This document shows, one piece after another, positions 37,203-49,920 of a stretch of 64,000 bases of DNA. The DNA comes from Siphonodentalium dalli. Lineage: Eukaryota > Mollusca > Scaphopoda > Gadilida > Siphonodentaliidae. The stretch spans positions 171,006,664-171,070,663 of the forward strand of contig CP136066.1 in NCBI GenBank assembly GCA_032622095.1, in the 5' to 3' direction. The position numbers and the translations under genes are program-made. Each line of letters opens with the position of its first letter. Positions within the stretch are counted from its first letter, which is position 1. The notes beneath the pieces were generated by a model that searched no databases, was not told the origin of the DNA, and worked only from the letters and a program-made list of their open reading frames with translations.

Positions 37203-37902
37203 TTGTCAATGTTATAAACTTCCCTGTCAGAACATGAACACGTTCCTATGATTTAATGTTATAAACTTCCCTGTCAGAACATGAACACGTTCCTATGATT
37301 TGTCTTTGTTATAACCATCCCTGTCAGAACATGAACACGTTCCTATGATTTGTCTTTGTTATAACCTTCCCTGTCAGAACATGAACACGTTCCTATGATT
37401 TGTCTTTGTTATAACCTTCCCTGTCAGAACATGAACACGTTCCTATGATTTGTCTTTGTTATAACCATCCCTGTCAGAACATGAACACGTTCCTATGATT
37501 TGTCTTTGTTATAACCATCCCTGTCAGAACATGAACACGTTCCTATGATTTGTCTTTGTTATAACCTTCCCTGTCAGAACATGAACACGTTCCTATGATT
37601 TGTCTTTGTTATAACCTTCCCTGTCAGAACATGAACACGTTCCTATGATTTGTCTTTGTTATAACCATCCCTGTCAGAACATGAACACGTTCCTATGATT
37701 TGTCTTTGTTATAACCTTCCCTGTCAGAACATGAACACGTTCCTATGATTTGTCTTTGTTATAACCATCCCTGTCAGAACATGAACACGTTCCTATGATT
37801 TGTCTTTGTTATAACCATCCCTGTCAGAACATGAACACGTTCCTATGATTTGTCTTTGTTATAACCTTCCCTGTCAGAACATGAACACGTTCCTATGATT
37901 TG
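37203..37902. repeat. 50-bp minisatellite, 14 copies
   Basis: CTGTCAGAACATGAACACGT recurs at 37223, then every 50 bp from 37271 to 37871 (first spacing 48). Units are identical except for a switch ATAACCATCC/ATAACCTTCC. The block is not present in unit 2. There are no spacers, so it is not a CRISPR-like array. Confidence 0.95.
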
Positions 37903-38041
37903 AGCTGGTGGATTATGATCTCTACGGACGTAATCAGAGTAGAGATTCATGACAAGCAATGATCCAACCAATTAGATATATACTGTATATAATAGACCTA
38001 CTGCTTCGTGTGTTATAAATCGGGTCCCACGCGAGCTTAAA

Positions 38042-38930
38042 CATGGAGGTTTAGATTGAAAACTCACGCGTCAAGCAATATCAGACAATAATATTCCCCA
38101 CGTTGGGAGACCGTGGACAATGATAGACCAACTATAGTCTGTTGATAACCTCCGCATAGCACTGCTCGAGTGTGAACTGTTATGTGCGATTAGCGGTCAA
38201 TAGTTAATTGACACATTTTTCACAATAAATTACCACTGATAGACTTAAGAATAACTTATAGAAGTCGTATATTTTTTTTTCCAGAAACCTTGTTCGCAGA
38301 ATTGACGACTACGAGTCCGTTTGTGAGAAAATAGTGATGTTTAAAATATTTTTTCCACTCGCAGTAAGGTGATACGATTATGGTTGGTGTGATTAGTTTG
38401 TACGTTATTGTGTGGTTATCAGGTCATAGTCAATGGTATAGGCTTCAATATGGAGGTTTAGATTGAAAAATTCTAACTTTACCCGTCAAGCAATATCAGA
38501 TTATACTGTTCCTCGCGGTGGGAGATGATGGCCAGTGGTAGACTATATACAGTCTGCTGATAAACTCTGGATAACACCGTGTGTTAATTGTTAGGTGTGA
38601 GTAGCGGCCCTATTTAATGCTGACTATAGTATGACTCGTTTCGTGTCTCATTGATAACTAAGAAACTTCGTTTGAAAATAATAAATAGCTGACTCGAATT
38701 ATAGTATGTTATGCCTTACGTGTGAAGTTTGATAACTAACGAAAACGCTATGCTATGTCGCACGAACTTTGTTTGAAAATAATATATAGCTGACTGGGGC
38801 ACTCGAGAATTATATAGTCTGTTATGCCTTACGTGTGAAGTTTGAATTATTTTCTTTCAACCTCAACCTCCCTATTGATGTATAACGTTTACGAACTGCG
38901 TTTATGATCGCGGGTGTCGCAACTTGGAAA
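38042..38930. repeat. Direct repeats; no gene
   Basis: About 38042-38210 and 38448-38620 are diverged direct repeats, both beginning ATGGAGGTTTAGATTGAAAA. A second pair lies at 38660-38735 and 38763-38850 (TATGCCTTACGTGTGAAGTTT). No coding signal is seen. Confidence 0.65.
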
Positions 38931-39453
38931 CCATGATTTTCATCCATCTTTTATATATGTCGCTGAATAGTGACATCCACCTCGACACATCGAGTCTGTG
39001 TTTACTCGCTTCGTGTATTAGTTATCGCGATAATGACGCGATTCATATCCATGTTCTAAGAAGTAACATTTATACGAACGGTGTTTATGCTTGTGGGAGT
39101 TGGAGATTATGTTCCATCCATATATGATACGTTTGCTGGATATTGTTAACCACCTCGATGCAGTGTGTGGTAACTCTGGTTACACGCTGGAGGTTAGAAG
39201 GAACTAAATATGGTGGAATGTGCCCCTTGTTAAATTTACAGGCTATTTCGAACCAACATAGAACAGTCTGCCATGTGTTTGGATAATACTATGAGTAAGA
39301 AATTTGTTGTGGAATAAAATACGCTTTATATTCTACGGATTCATTTGAACGCTGTCCATTCAGTTTGTCTGCGAAACGTATAAACATGCATGGCACCTTC
39401 CTCGAATATATGTGTGGTCATGGTTCGCACTCAGCTTCAACGACGTAAAATTT

Positions 39454-41445
39454 TTACGAAAAGTGCTCTCGGCGGAATGTGGCGGCCATGAAATCTATCC
39501 ATCCTTGGTACTGAACTGATATCGGACACAAACTGGTGAATTGAAGAATCACCTCAGATAAAACTAAGTATGCCGAGAAGCATTGATATTCTATACTCTC
39601 CGGATTCATCGTTTCCATTATTCTTCCCGTCTGATCACCTGATCCGAGAGATGCCTTGGACCGAGCGCTTGTAATTAGAGCATACTCAACGTTAATGAAC
39701 ATTCTCTCGATAACGTCTTTCAATATGTGAATGTTTGCCTCAAAGTCGCTGACTGGTACCGGCTTGAATGAATAGGTGTCATTATCGAGAGGATAACTGA
39801 ACGTTTCAATATCTTCGACTGCAAATGTTAGCAACTTTTTAGTAATTTTATTGAGAAGTATGTGGATATTTTCCTCGCACAGATTGCTGCTTACGCGGCT
39901 GTCACAACGTGACGTATGTGACATACCACGTAATACCCGGTCAGCAACAATGTTCCCGTATGGTTGTAACTTGGCAATTATATCATCGATAAAAACTAAC
40001 CATTTATTCATTATTTTTTCTGATTTACGCGATGCTCTTCTGTTCGAACAAAGCCCCCCTTTATATTTACCTGTCGATGTTATCACGAAGAACTCTTCTA
40101 AAGGGTCCTTATTTAAATACACACTTACAGATATAAATTTAACAAAGACGTCATATGAATAATGTTCTTGTCGTCTAGAATATATCCAAAGATCAATCGT
40201 CTTATTAAATGACGTCAGCAATGATTTAACTTCGTCTATAGTACAGCGTCTGACTGCATGGAATGGAATCATCGCCATTACAGATGCGGATACTCGTTGT
40301 CTAATGTCATGGGATACAATCCCGGTTCCATACATGACCTCTGCTGCTTCTATGGTGTCCCTGATATGTGACATATGACCCGTCTGCGTGATAGCCGGGT
40401 TTGTTTCAGAGAGTTGTCTATTTACAGTATCTAATATAGAAACAGTTAGATCCAGCCTTGTGTATGATGTCATTCCCGCGATATCATCAGTGATGATAAA
40501 CAACCCGAGAAGAGTCCACAGACGCCTCCGGAGATATATCCGATCAGATTCCGAGACATCAGTCAACAAGTTCATTTCAGGAACAAAGTAATGAGGAAGG
40601 AATCCTATTTTTAAATCCTGATCAAGTCTCTTTAATATATCCACTACTGACAAGTCATTTTCCCAGAATCGAGCGTTCGTCAGCTCGAAATGCCAGAGAG
40701 CTGACGCCTTCAGATGGTAGGACGTTAAAACTCCCCGGCCAAAATCGATGACGCGTCCGATTATCTTTAATAGCATTATACTGAGTTTCTGGTCAACTGA
40801 CATTGTTCTCAACAGCACGACTTCTGCCTTTGCGAACGACAGACAGAAATCGTGCTCACGGTCCGGGTCTGATGGAGCAGGTCGTGCTGCAATGTGAAAT
40901 TCCCCGGATGTAATTAGCGATATAATGTCGTCTGATGGCCACTGTCGGTCACGTGCGGAAAATAAACGTGCCGTCTGTGGTATTCTACTTATTCTTAGTT
41001 GTGGAACCAAGTCGGTGGTGGTGTCTGGACCATTTATTATCTTACCAACCTTTGATAATCCATCAGCATCTGGAGTTTTTCCATAGATCTCTTCACACAT
41101 TTCTCTAACAGGATCAGCCAGCACGTATTTCCCGTCACCCAAGATTACGTTTGGTATGAGCCCTGCTAACCCCTCAGTAGATATCCGGACATAACACGGG
41201 AGGTCATGTCGGTATATCAAGCTGGATTCCTCTATTAATATGCTTCGAGGTTCGATCAGTTGATCTTCATCACTTCCTGTAATATAAATTCCACTCGCGG
41301 TGCTCCCTACTAATGTAACTTTATAACGATCAGTTGACTCACGTGCCCTTTGTCTACTGTAAAACCCTTGCAGCATAAACCGGTTATAACGCGGAGATGG
41401 CTCTTGTGAGTCCTCACTGCACCGACTTTGTGATGAGGACGCCAT
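39454..41445 (-). CDS. Mab-21 domain cGAS-like receptor (cGLR), copy 2, 663 aa
   Basis: Members of this family are nucleotidyltransferases that sense nucleic acids and make cyclic dinucleotides that activate STING; which ligand is sensed here is unknown. The start at 41445 is kept because copy 3 aligns from the same Met. The GS motif is at residues 47-48 and the acidic pair D59/D61 lies within GSDEDQLIEPR. The likely third carboxylate is D145 (TTDLVPQL). HDFCLSFAKAE (199-208) and SYHLKASALWHFE (242-254) are Mab-21 signatures. The zinc-thumb His/Cys cluster of vertebrate cGAS is absent between them. Residues about 270-663 form an extension I cannot assign. The gene has one exon, no visible frameshift, no signal peptide and no membrane segment, and is predicted cytosolic. 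Confidence 0.88.
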   Translation of the reverse strand: MASSSQSRCSEDSQEPSPRYNRFMLQGFYSRQRARESTDRYKVTLVGSTASGIYITGSDEDQLIEPRSILIEESSLIYRHDLPCYVRISTEGLAGLIPNVILGDGKYVLADPVREMCEEIYGKTPDADGLSKVGKIINGPDTTTDLVPQLRISRIPQTARLFSARDRQWPSDDIISLITSGEFHIAARPAPSDPDREHDFCLSFAKAEVVLLRTMSVDQKLSIMLLKIIGRVIDFGRGVLTSYHLKASALWHFELTNARFWENDLSVVDILKRLDQDLKIGFLPHYFVPEMNLLTDVSESDRIYLRRRLWTLLGLFIITDDIAGMTSYTRLDLTVSILDTVNRQLSETNPAITQTGHMSHIRDTIEAAEVMYGTGIVSHDIRQRVSASVMAMIPFHAVRRCTIDEVKSLLTSFNKTIDLWIYSRRQEHYSYDVFVKFISVSVYLNKDPLEEFFVITSTGKYKGGLCSNRRASRKSEKIMNKWLVFIDDIIAKLQPYGNIVADRVLRGMSHTSRCDSRVSSNLCEENIHILLNKITKKLLTFAVEDIETFSYPLDNDTYSFKPVPVSDFEANIHILKDVIERMFINVEYALITSARSKASLGSGDQTGRIMETMNPESIEYQCFSAYLVLSEVILQFTSLCPISVQYQGWIDFMAATFRREHFS

Positions 41446-41610
41446 AATTATTAAATGGATACCTTACTCTCACGAACCCTTGGTGTATCGATTTTAATAC
41501 GATGGTATCATTATTAGTCCACCTATAAATATCGGACACCACAGACTGTGTTCAGTTCACGTGAGCGGGAAATAAATAACATGTCGTCTTTCTGGAAAAC
41601 AAATGAATAT
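41446..41610 (-). promoter_or_regulatory. Conserved upstream region of cGLR-2
   Basis: This 165-bp stretch aligns with the sequence upstream of cGLR-3 (55101-55190 and 55328-55375): ATACCTTA, the TCATTATTA(G/A)TCCAC block and GAGCGGGAAATAA/GAGTGGGAAATAA. An AT-rich TATTTATAG lies on the minus strand at about 41524-41532, roughly 80 bp upstream of the ATG. Promoter function is inferred from conservation and position only. Confidence 0.4.
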
Positions 41611-42107
41611 AACAATGTAATTTGGATTTGATCAGGTTTTGGTATGACGGGTAGAATATAACGGAGATTACCCAACGGGGTATTAACGATGGTCTATTAT
41701 AAATCTGGGTGGGGATATATAATGTGTATATATAATATATGTCTGTAATTTTTTTAATTGAGTACTGTCGATTACTTTGACACGATATTGAATAAACATC
41801 AACATGTTGGAAATTATAACACCATTTTCTAAACTTTGTTGACAAAAAAATTAATTTTAACTTCACTGTTCTCAGGTTCCAATAAGATCAGATTCTGTAA
41901 TACAGACCTATTTTAAAAAGTGGACTTACATGTAAACTTATATTTTTCTTCATTCAAGAAATTAAACTGTTGAGCCACCCATAAATATTTGTTATGTTTG
42001 ATAATATTCATGCCACGCAAGTTGGTCATTGGAAATTTCCGGTTTCAGTATTTGTTTCGAAAAGAATATTTATCCATTTTGTTCTGTTCCTAATTCTCTC
42101 TTATTAG
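41611..42107. other. No recognised gene
   Basis: This is AT-rich sequence between the cGLR-2 upstream region and the next repeat; nothing is recognised. Confidence 0.4.
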
Positions 42108-44455
42108 GTACTAGCAGGGTTACCCGGCGTTGCCCAGGTTAAATTGATGTGAAACCCTCTGTGGGTATTTGGTGGGAATAGAGAATACCCTGGCTCTCAA
42201 AGTGTTACACGTATTCTCATAAATTGTATATCCAAGTGGCATCACAAAACATGATTCTTACACATGGAATATAAGTAATGGCTCACCTGGTCAGGTCGGA
42301 GCGATTATCATTTTGTTTATCGCGTTTCATCCGTCCCACCAATAAAGAAGTATTTATTTATTTACAACGGCGTATACTTCAGATAATGAGGTGTTTTTTT
42401 ATAGCATGAAACATGAACATCATAAACACATTAGTTCGAAAACAATAAAAGACGACAATTTTGTTTTACATAGAGATGTTTTAAAGATATGTCCAGGTGC
42501 TCCTCTGTTCTGGTGCTATATACTGGCTAATCATTTTCAGTTTAAAAGAATTGATGTTTTGCATGTATAGCAACTACATGTGCCCGACACAGCGAGATTT
42601 TGAGTTGTTTATGTTAGGCGATGAGGCTGTTCTAAAAAATTAAAGAAATCCTCTGTATCGGGCAGATATACCCGTATCAGATGTCAATATTGGAGGATCC
42701 TGAAAAGTCATGTGCTACGGACTGCGTTTTCCTTTATCCCAGAAGTAACCATATTTGACTGCACACTGTGACCACTGTTTTTGAACAGGCCTGCTCTACA
42801 TTTCCATATCTCTAGGAAATTGTAACTTGTTTGTGGAAACTATATTCAATGGGACAGACTCAATCGTGTTATAATATATACATGAGCCATTCTAATGTGC
42901 AATCCTCTGACGATTCAAGGTCCCTCAGTTTGAATGCATATATGTATCTCTTAAATAGATTGATATCAATATACTTTTAATGCTTTTTTCTATGTATCTG
43001 TGTTGCTAGATCATTATAGAAATTCCCTGATTTCCATCCCCATATAAATATGACAGTTGAGAAGATATAATTGTTCAAGTGACTTCATTCAGTCACCATT
43101 TGTCGAGATTGTGAAATTGGAATGCCAAAAACTCCTTCGAACGACATAGAGATGGCCTGGGAGATGACTATATATAACTTTGTTGGATATCGGCGAATTG
43201 AACAATCTTATAAATGCTAATGAATCTCTTCTCGCCATCCATGACCCAAACGACCCCAAATGTGATTTAATTGATCATATCATTAGAGAAGAACGTGCAT
43301 GAATTTGGTGGAATCAGTGCTAAATATATTTGTATCAACTTTGGTGCAACTCCCCTCATGCATGACTTGAACCGCGCCACTTATGTCATATCTAAACCAC
43401 GTCTATTAGACTCATGCATGCATTATATAATGGAGATGATTTTATATAAGTTTGGTAGACCGCCTTGGTGCCATCTCGGGTGTACCGTTAAAGTTATATA
43501 TAGAACACAGACAGATATTCGCAAATATTTGATTCATTGTATCATTTGAGAAGAACGTGTATGCGTTTGATGGTAATTGGCACTAAACATATTTTTATAA
43601 GTTTTTGGTGACCCTCTCGTCCCTATGTCGGACACAAGCGGCGCCACTTTTGACATCATTAAACCGTGCACACAATTAGACTCATTACAGAGATGAATAT
43701 ATATACAAATTATGAAAATTGGCGAGTATACAAATTCGTATCAAATTTGTATTTCTCACCCATACAGCACCAATTTGGCGCATTTAAACCACTCGATTAG
43801 ATTATTTTTATCACGGAGAAGAATATTTATCAATGAGGTGGAAGTCGGCGCTAAACATGTTGTTTATCAATGTTTGTGTCCTCTCCCCCTCTAGGCACCC
43901 ACTTTTGACATCTGATATCATGGAGATTATTATTTGTACGTTTGGTGCTAATCCGCGACTAAACAATTTTTTATCAAATTTAGTGACCACCCACCCGCCC
44001 CAAAATCTCTCATCTCAACGACACAAATTTTACGTCTTTCAATCACCCAATAAGATGCCTGTATCATGGAGAAGATATCAGAATATTGTGCATCAATTGG
44101 GTGGAATTCGGCGCTAAAATTATTTTTGATCAATTTTGGTGCCCCTCTCCCCTTCCTGGCATCCCTTACGCGAACTGCGCGACTTTTGACATATTTAAAC
44201 CACACCATTAGATTCATCATAGTATGGGGATGATTATATATAAGTTTGGTGGCAATCGGCGACAATTTTTTTTCTGCCCCTCCCCATTGTCTTCCCCTGA
44301 CAACAACGGCGTCACTTTAGAAAATTCTAACCCTCGCCATTATCTTTCTCGTAAAACGTTACCCACCTTAAACCCATTTGGTGTCATCTAGGTGGTCCCC
44401 TGGGAATTTCTATAGAACACAGACAGACAGACATTCGCAAATATAGATATAGATA
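42108..44455. repeat. Repeat element with CTAGCAGGGTTACCCGGCG start, copy in unit 1
   Basis: It begins ACTAGCAGGGTTACCCGGCG (a terminus often seen in dispersed invertebrate repeats) and ends GAACACAGACAGACAGAC plus a TAGATA microsatellite. From about 43170 on it is a degenerate tandem array of ~145-180 bp units (ATCATGGAGATGATTAT, AAGTTTGGTGG, GCCCCTCTCCC, CACTTTTGACAT). A full counterpart lies at 57667-60595. No enzyme is encoded. Confidence 0.65.
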
Positions 44456-44465
44456 TGTATGTATG

Positions 44466-45055
44466 TATCATTATTTCTCATTATCATAATAGTGATGAGT
44501 TATCTCGTATTAAGTATTGTGTAGGTCTCATTGATTCTCATTATTATAATTGTGATGAGTTATCTCTTATTAAGTATTGTGTAGGTCTCATTGATTCTCA
44601 TTATTATAATTGTGATGAGTTATCTCTTATTAAGCATTGTGTAGGTCTCATTGATTCTCATTATCATAATTGTGACGAGTTATCTCTTATTAAGCATTGT
44701 GTAGGTCTCATTGATTCTCATTATCATAATTATGACGAGTTATCTCTTATTAAGTATTGTGTAGGTCTCATTGATTCCCATTGTTATAACTGTGACGAGT
44801 TATCTCTTATTAAGTATTGTGTGGGTCTCATTGATTCCCATTATCATAATTGTGATGAGTTATCTCTTATTAAGTATTGTGTAGTCTCATTGATTCTCAT
44901 TATCATAATTGTGACGAGTTATCTCTTATTAAGTATTGTGTTGGTCTCATTAATTCCCATTATCATAATGTGATGAGTTATCTCTTATTTAGTATTGTAT
45001 ATGTCTCATTGATTATCACTAGCATAACTGTGATGAGTTATCTCTTAGTAACTGA
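44466..45055. repeat. 60-bp minisatellite, about 10 copies
   Basis: Units such as GAGTTATCTCTTATTAAGTA with TGTGTAGGTCTCATTGATTC repeat every 60 bp (44507, 44567, 44627 and so on); later copies lose a base or two. The 172-codon plus-strand frame (44455-44973) is a by-product with a 20-residue repeat. The array sits exactly at the junction of units 1 and 2. Confidence 0.92.
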
Positions 45056-46214
45056 CTGCTTGCAAGTAATATGGATGTTAACTAACATTATTTTTAGGAC
45101 TATAAAAAGTAAAAAGAAATAGTTGGGAAAATATTTTGTGTTGCTTTTGTGGCCCCTTGACCACGCACCCCACCATAAGTGCCTGGGAAAAACCATGAGG
45201 GGACAGCATTTGATAAATGTATTTGGGATGGTGGGGTTTATTGTGCCAAATATATGTGCCTTAACTATATAAGCATTTCATCAATTAAAGTCTTAACAGT
45301 GTAGATATTTGACTGTATTTTAGTCTCCATCTCATCCCCGGAATCATACCGCGGTGTATACAACGAATGTAAACATAAATAAAACTGGAATTTAGTTTCA
45401 ATGATAACAAATTTGTAGTACTTACTTACCATATATAATTATGTCCCATCAGACATTTGGTGCATCCTGGCGATATCAAATTGATATTAAGTTTGCCCCT
45501 CGCATGTACTTTCCAATGTATGTTTTCGGTTCACAAAGTTAAGGCCACAATTTAACGCCCGTGTTGATACCGCGAGTCGCTTTTAGTTTACACATAATTA
45601 TTTTGACTACAAGTCTTTGCCATACATTGTGGGGCAAATAACAGAATCTTTTCAACTATTACAACAGATATACAGAATGCAAACAAGGCGACATTGAATG
45701 GAAGTAACCAGGCATACTTGAGTATAGAGTAACGTCCCGTTAACTGTTGACTGGAAAAGCAAGATAACATTAAATGTACGGGAGGTAAACATAAAGAGCG
45801 TTCTTTGTTGCTGCATTCTTTGTATGGAACTAATACAGAGCGTTTATATCATTTGTGTGTGATTAGCCAATAGCATTGTGCTGTCTTGTGTAACACAGTC
45901 TTGCTTAGGTAAAATATAGAAGGTTTTAGGATAGCATGCTGTTTACGCGATGGTCATGGTATATATGAACGAAACTGTATGCGTTTTAATGCTCATCGTC
46001 TCGCTCGGTAACTTCAGCACATTAGTCTACGCAACATGCATGGGACACTTCGGGCAACCCATTGCTCCGTGTTAAAGCTCATATAGGAGTTGACCCATTC
46101 GAAATATCCGAGCGTTGGTCGCCGGTCTGTTCAAATCGCTCCACGTGTCCACGGAACCAGTCCGATGATCGATGTGACGCCTCGGCGGATTGTGGATTCG
46201 ACTTGAACCTGAAC

Positions 46215-46370
46215 CGATCTGACTTTAATCTGTAATGCTCTGGTCTGGTCGATTGGTGCGACTCGACTTTAATCTGTATTGCTCTGGTCTGGTCGATTGA
46301 TGCGACTCGACTTTAATCTGAACTGCTCTGATCTGGTCGATTGATGAGACTCGCCTTTAATCTGAACTGA
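46215..46370. repeat. 44-bp minisatellite, ~3.5 copies
   Basis: GACTTTAATC starts at 46221, 46265 and 46309, and GCCTTTAATC at 46353. Units contain CTGGTCTGGTCGATTG. Confidence 0.9.
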
Positions 46371-47998
46371 GTTGGGGGTCACGATAAGCAAACAATCGTG
46401 CATCATTTGTATGTGTGTACCCATACCATGCATGTATGGTTCACATAATGTCGCGGTCCTGATCAACAATCCGTGGTTCGTCTGTCCCTTCGTCCGTGAT
46501 CCATCAACAATTCCCTTTAACGCAATTTGCATGACTAAATACTTTGGCACACCATACAAACCGCATCCGACCAAACTTCATATGAATCTTCTGAGTGACC
46601 ACTAGATGGGAGTCGTAATTTTTTTACGAACTTTGTATTTTTTTAAATATGACCGCCACCGGCCATAATGGATTTTACTCCTTGCATGACTAAATCCTTC
46701 AGCACACCAAACAGGTCACACCCCCTGAACTCATCGTCACTAAACTTCATATGGATCTTTGGGTGACCTCTAGATGGGAGACATCGATTTTTCGAAATTC
46801 GTTAAAAAGCAGCCATCTTTCATTTCAAATTTTAATCCATGCAAATAACTTTGCAGCCCGCAATTATCGGAAACTATTTTGAAAATTTACAGGCATGTTT
46901 ATGATCACCTCTAAATGGGTTTGATAAAAATAACATGGCTGTTGGAAGCCATCTTGGATTTGACTATTTGTATTACTAAATACTCCGACATGTCCTATAC
47001 AGTCAACATAATTATTTTAAATCTGATTGATCTCAAACCCCATATGTCTCTTCGATTTGGCCTCTGGTATTATTCTTTAACATCACCTTGCCTCGGTCCT
47101 TATCGCTCCATTGACTGTATTGTATGGAATTATCCCCACTCATTTATATTTTCTCTCAACTCATAAAATTAGTAATTCAGATTTGTGTTACTACATGAAC
47201 AATGTATTTGGGAACGATCATTGAAATGCCCAAAATTATTAAAATAATAAGGATCAGTTCTGATTGACCAGAAAATACATTAATATATAACAGATCGGTC
47301 GCATCTTCTGAAATACGAATAAAGTCACAATTATCAACCAGTTCCAAACCAAAGAAACTGATCTTAAACGTATTAGCACAAAACGTAAAAATTCCACTTC
47401 CGGTTGCCATTTTGGCGGCCATCTTGGACGGAGAGTTCGAATTTTGGCACATAAAGATGTCGTTATGTCATAGCTTCACAAAAATGTATACATGTGTATA
47501 CATATGACAAGATGTTCTCACTATAATTGCATCAAGCTGACTTAAAGGAAAATGGCAGCCATCTTGAATTACAAAAAATGCTCAAAGCGGATTTTAGCGG
47601 ATTTTGGACATGTTATAGAGGAGAGCTTCCTCTTCAAAATGGTATAGAAACCAACTTAGTCCGAATTTTTCTAGGTTGACCCTAAAATTTGAGTTTATCG
47701 ACCAGACTACCGAGGCGGGAACATAAAATTCAGTACATCATGTGCATGGTCAGATAGCTATGTTCTATTTCAAACAAAGTCCGTGCAATATAAGACAGCG
47801 ATTTCGTGAATTGTCGATGAATGACGAAACGTGCCACACTGCAGTCAGTGTTTAAAACAATATCGAAAAGGGGTTCACGATTAGATAGTTTCCTTTTGGA
47901 ATGACGATATTGACCATATAATGCAGATATTCATAAATTAATTTTAATACAAAGATTTTAAAACGTTTTCTTTAAAGAGCGTTAAAGAGAAGTTTTCT
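46371..47998. repeat. Degenerate repeat tract of unit 2; no gene
   Basis: 46450-47210 pairs with 31680-32700. Repeated CAGCCATCTTG motifs are present. About 47340-47700 contains TTTTGGCGGCCATCTTGGAC and a CAGCCATCTTGAATTA copy. No coding signal is seen. Confidence 0.5.
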
Positions 47999-48412
47999 TT
48001 AACCCTTTACCCAACAAAACGGCCAAAAACGCCCAAATAAAGCTTCAACCGCCTAAAATATCTTCGGTCTGTCTCAATAACACCATACAAATATGGATAG
48101 CATTGGAACCGGTTCATTGACCACATTGTGATGGTTACAGTTATGCCCTGTGCCAATGCATTCTCTTATATATGCGAGTCGACCATAGGTCGCCTCGCAT
48201 ATATAAGAGAATGCTTGGCCTATAAAAAATCTTTTTTTAACACTTTTTACCATTTTTTTCTTACAACAATTTTATATTTTTTTCTTACATTTTTATCATA
48301 TTTAATATGTTAAGCCAATGCATTCTCTTATATATGCGAGGCGACCTATGGTCGACTCGCATATATAAGAGAATGCATTGGCACAGGGCCATTCTGTTGG
48401 GTAAAGGGTTAA
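47999..48412. mobile_element. piggyBac-like non-autonomous element, 406 bp
   Basis: TTAA duplications (47999-48002 and 48409-48412) bound an element with inverted ends CCCTTTACCCAACA. Inside, a strong hairpin GCATTCTCTTATATATGCGAG-type arm pair appears twice in inverse orientation (about 48154-48215 and 48315-48380). CCC tips with TTAA targets are the piggyBac signature. The paralogous unoccupied site is TTAA at 34400-34403 in unit 1. Confidence 0.9.
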
Positions 48413-49786
48413 AAGACCAACCATTTAAAGAATGTAATATGTGGTTTATACCTGACAATACTCATGCGAACCTTCTATTAAAAGAGTTTCAAAATAGAGT
48501 GTTTGTTATCGAGAAAGAAATAGAGAGAGACGGAGAGAGAGGGGAGGGCGAAATAAAGAAGGAGATAGATAGAGCGAGAGAGAGAGAGAGAGAAATATGT
48601 GCCACGTTCATCCATATATGATATACTCCAGAAATATTTAACCTGTTAGTATCTGAGAATCTGAGACACAGGCACGAAAAGCCCACGCTATACATTCCAC
48701 ATTTTGAAATCCGAACATGAAAAAAGCTAAATTTCAGCATGTAGACTGGCCTCAAGCTTTCCAATTGTTAGAAATTTCCAAGCTGACACCCCCTAATGTT
48801 GGAACATTTCCACCTGATGGCCATTTCATTTATTGACCAAAAGTACATGTAGGAACATGTCTAACAATTGTTGGAAAATCAAACTACGAGAACAATTTCA
48901 ACCTATTGCTGGGATGAAAGTTCCAACTAATGCTGTGGCAGGTGTGTAATTTCCAAACTGTTGAACATTTTAACCAAAGTTGAGGGTGTGAGTCGCTGCA
49001 CCCCATTCATCATGTTCTCCGTCTGCTGTCTACATAACGACATTAGTGCTAACTCATTTGGCGTTTCGTGCAATCTCGATCGGTATATTATTTATAAAAT
49101 CCAAACCGTTCAATAATCTTAATCGTAGTCGTTACGTTTTGCGAAACGATTTGTTTGCCCCCACGTGAACATTAAGGATTCGAATTATTCGTATCCGTTA
49201 CTCTATCCGTCAGTTGCGAGACCAATCTATTACCGGAATCCACTTATTTTTTCGGTAAACTCGGAACCCGTCGTCACCCTCATGTCTAAAGCCAGCCACA
49301 CATGCTTGCGTATGCGTTAGCGAAAATAATCGGATTCGTTCGTCGGATCCGTTCGTCCTGGTGCCGTTGGGGTCATGCGAACGTTGTCCGATAGTGATCG
49401 TTTCAGTCACTTCACCATGGATTTACATGCGAACGCAAACGGAGCGACGATTTATATCGGATGGAAAATACGAGTATTTTCGGTCCGATAAAAATCGGAG
49501 GCATTCGGAGCGTCAGAATAGTTTTGCATCGGAACCGCATGCACGTGTGGGTTCCCGTGCATTTCTATTTGATTTCCGTCCGACAATCGCATGCGATAAA
49601 AATAACGCAACGCACCATACGCATACGCAAGCATGTGTGGCTAGCTTTGTCAGTAGAATTTGTTAATCGGTTGTATGTTTATTTATATGTTTTGCTATTA
49701 AATGCATGGCGGCGTTCGTTGCAGAAATATTCATATATTTTCAAATCGCCATCAACAGAAGGAATATTAAAATATATATAGAATAT
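48413..49786. repeat. Repeat tract of unit 2; purine microsatellite
   Basis: This pairs with 34430-35290. 48510-48597 is a (GA)n-rich purine run that creates a Glu/Arg-rich pseudo-ORF. 49290-49660 contains a diverged inverted pair around GTTCGCATGTAAATCC-like and CATACGCAAGCATGTGTGGC sequences. No gene is recognised. Confidence 0.5.
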
Positions 49787-49920
49787 CCATATAGTTTGAC
49801 GAGATATAAGGTTTATTTTCGCGAGTATGATTCAGCAAATGGGGGCCGAGCTTCAGCGAGGTTCCCCATTTGCTGAATCATACGAGAGAAATAAACCTAG
49901 TATCTCGTCAAACTTTATGG
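49787..49920. mobile_element. ~134-bp foldback hairpin
   Basis: Arms from CCATATAGTTTGACGAGATA to CTCGTCAAACTTTATGG are inverted. They enclose ATGATTCAGCAAATGGGG and its complement around a loop GCCGAGCTTCAGCGAG. It is a foldback MITE by structure. Confidence 0.75.

Larger units (their letters stand above)
30265..44455. repeat. Tandem segmental duplication, unit 1 (contains cGLR-2)
   Basis: Ordered blocks match unit 2 at 45045-60595: 30265-31030 with 45045-45780, 31190-31340 with 45990-46150, 31680-32700 with 46450-47210, 34000-34760 with 47710-48790, 34860-35290 with 48880-49290, the cGLR genes, and 42105-44455 with 57665-60595. Offsets between matching points grow from 13.7 to 16.2 kb because of unit-specific insertions. 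Orientation is the same throughout. Confidence 0.8.

Noticed and set aside
37203-37902. Regularly spaced repeats resembling a CRISPR array
   Set aside because: The entire 50-bp unit is conserved and there are no unique spacers; it is a minisatellite in eukaryotic DNA.
39851-40162. Plus-strand ORF of 103 codons
   Set aside because: It is antisense to cGLR-2, without any domain; the same holds for other plus-strand ORFs within 39454-41445 and 53118-55100.
44455-44973. 172-codon ORF with a 20-residue repeat
   Set aside because: It is produced by the 60-bp minisatellite, breaks where units lose a base, and has no start context or domain.
48307-48621. Glu/Arg-rich ORF
   Set aside because: The charged tail is a translated (GA)n microsatellite and the start lies in a piggyBac-like hairpin.
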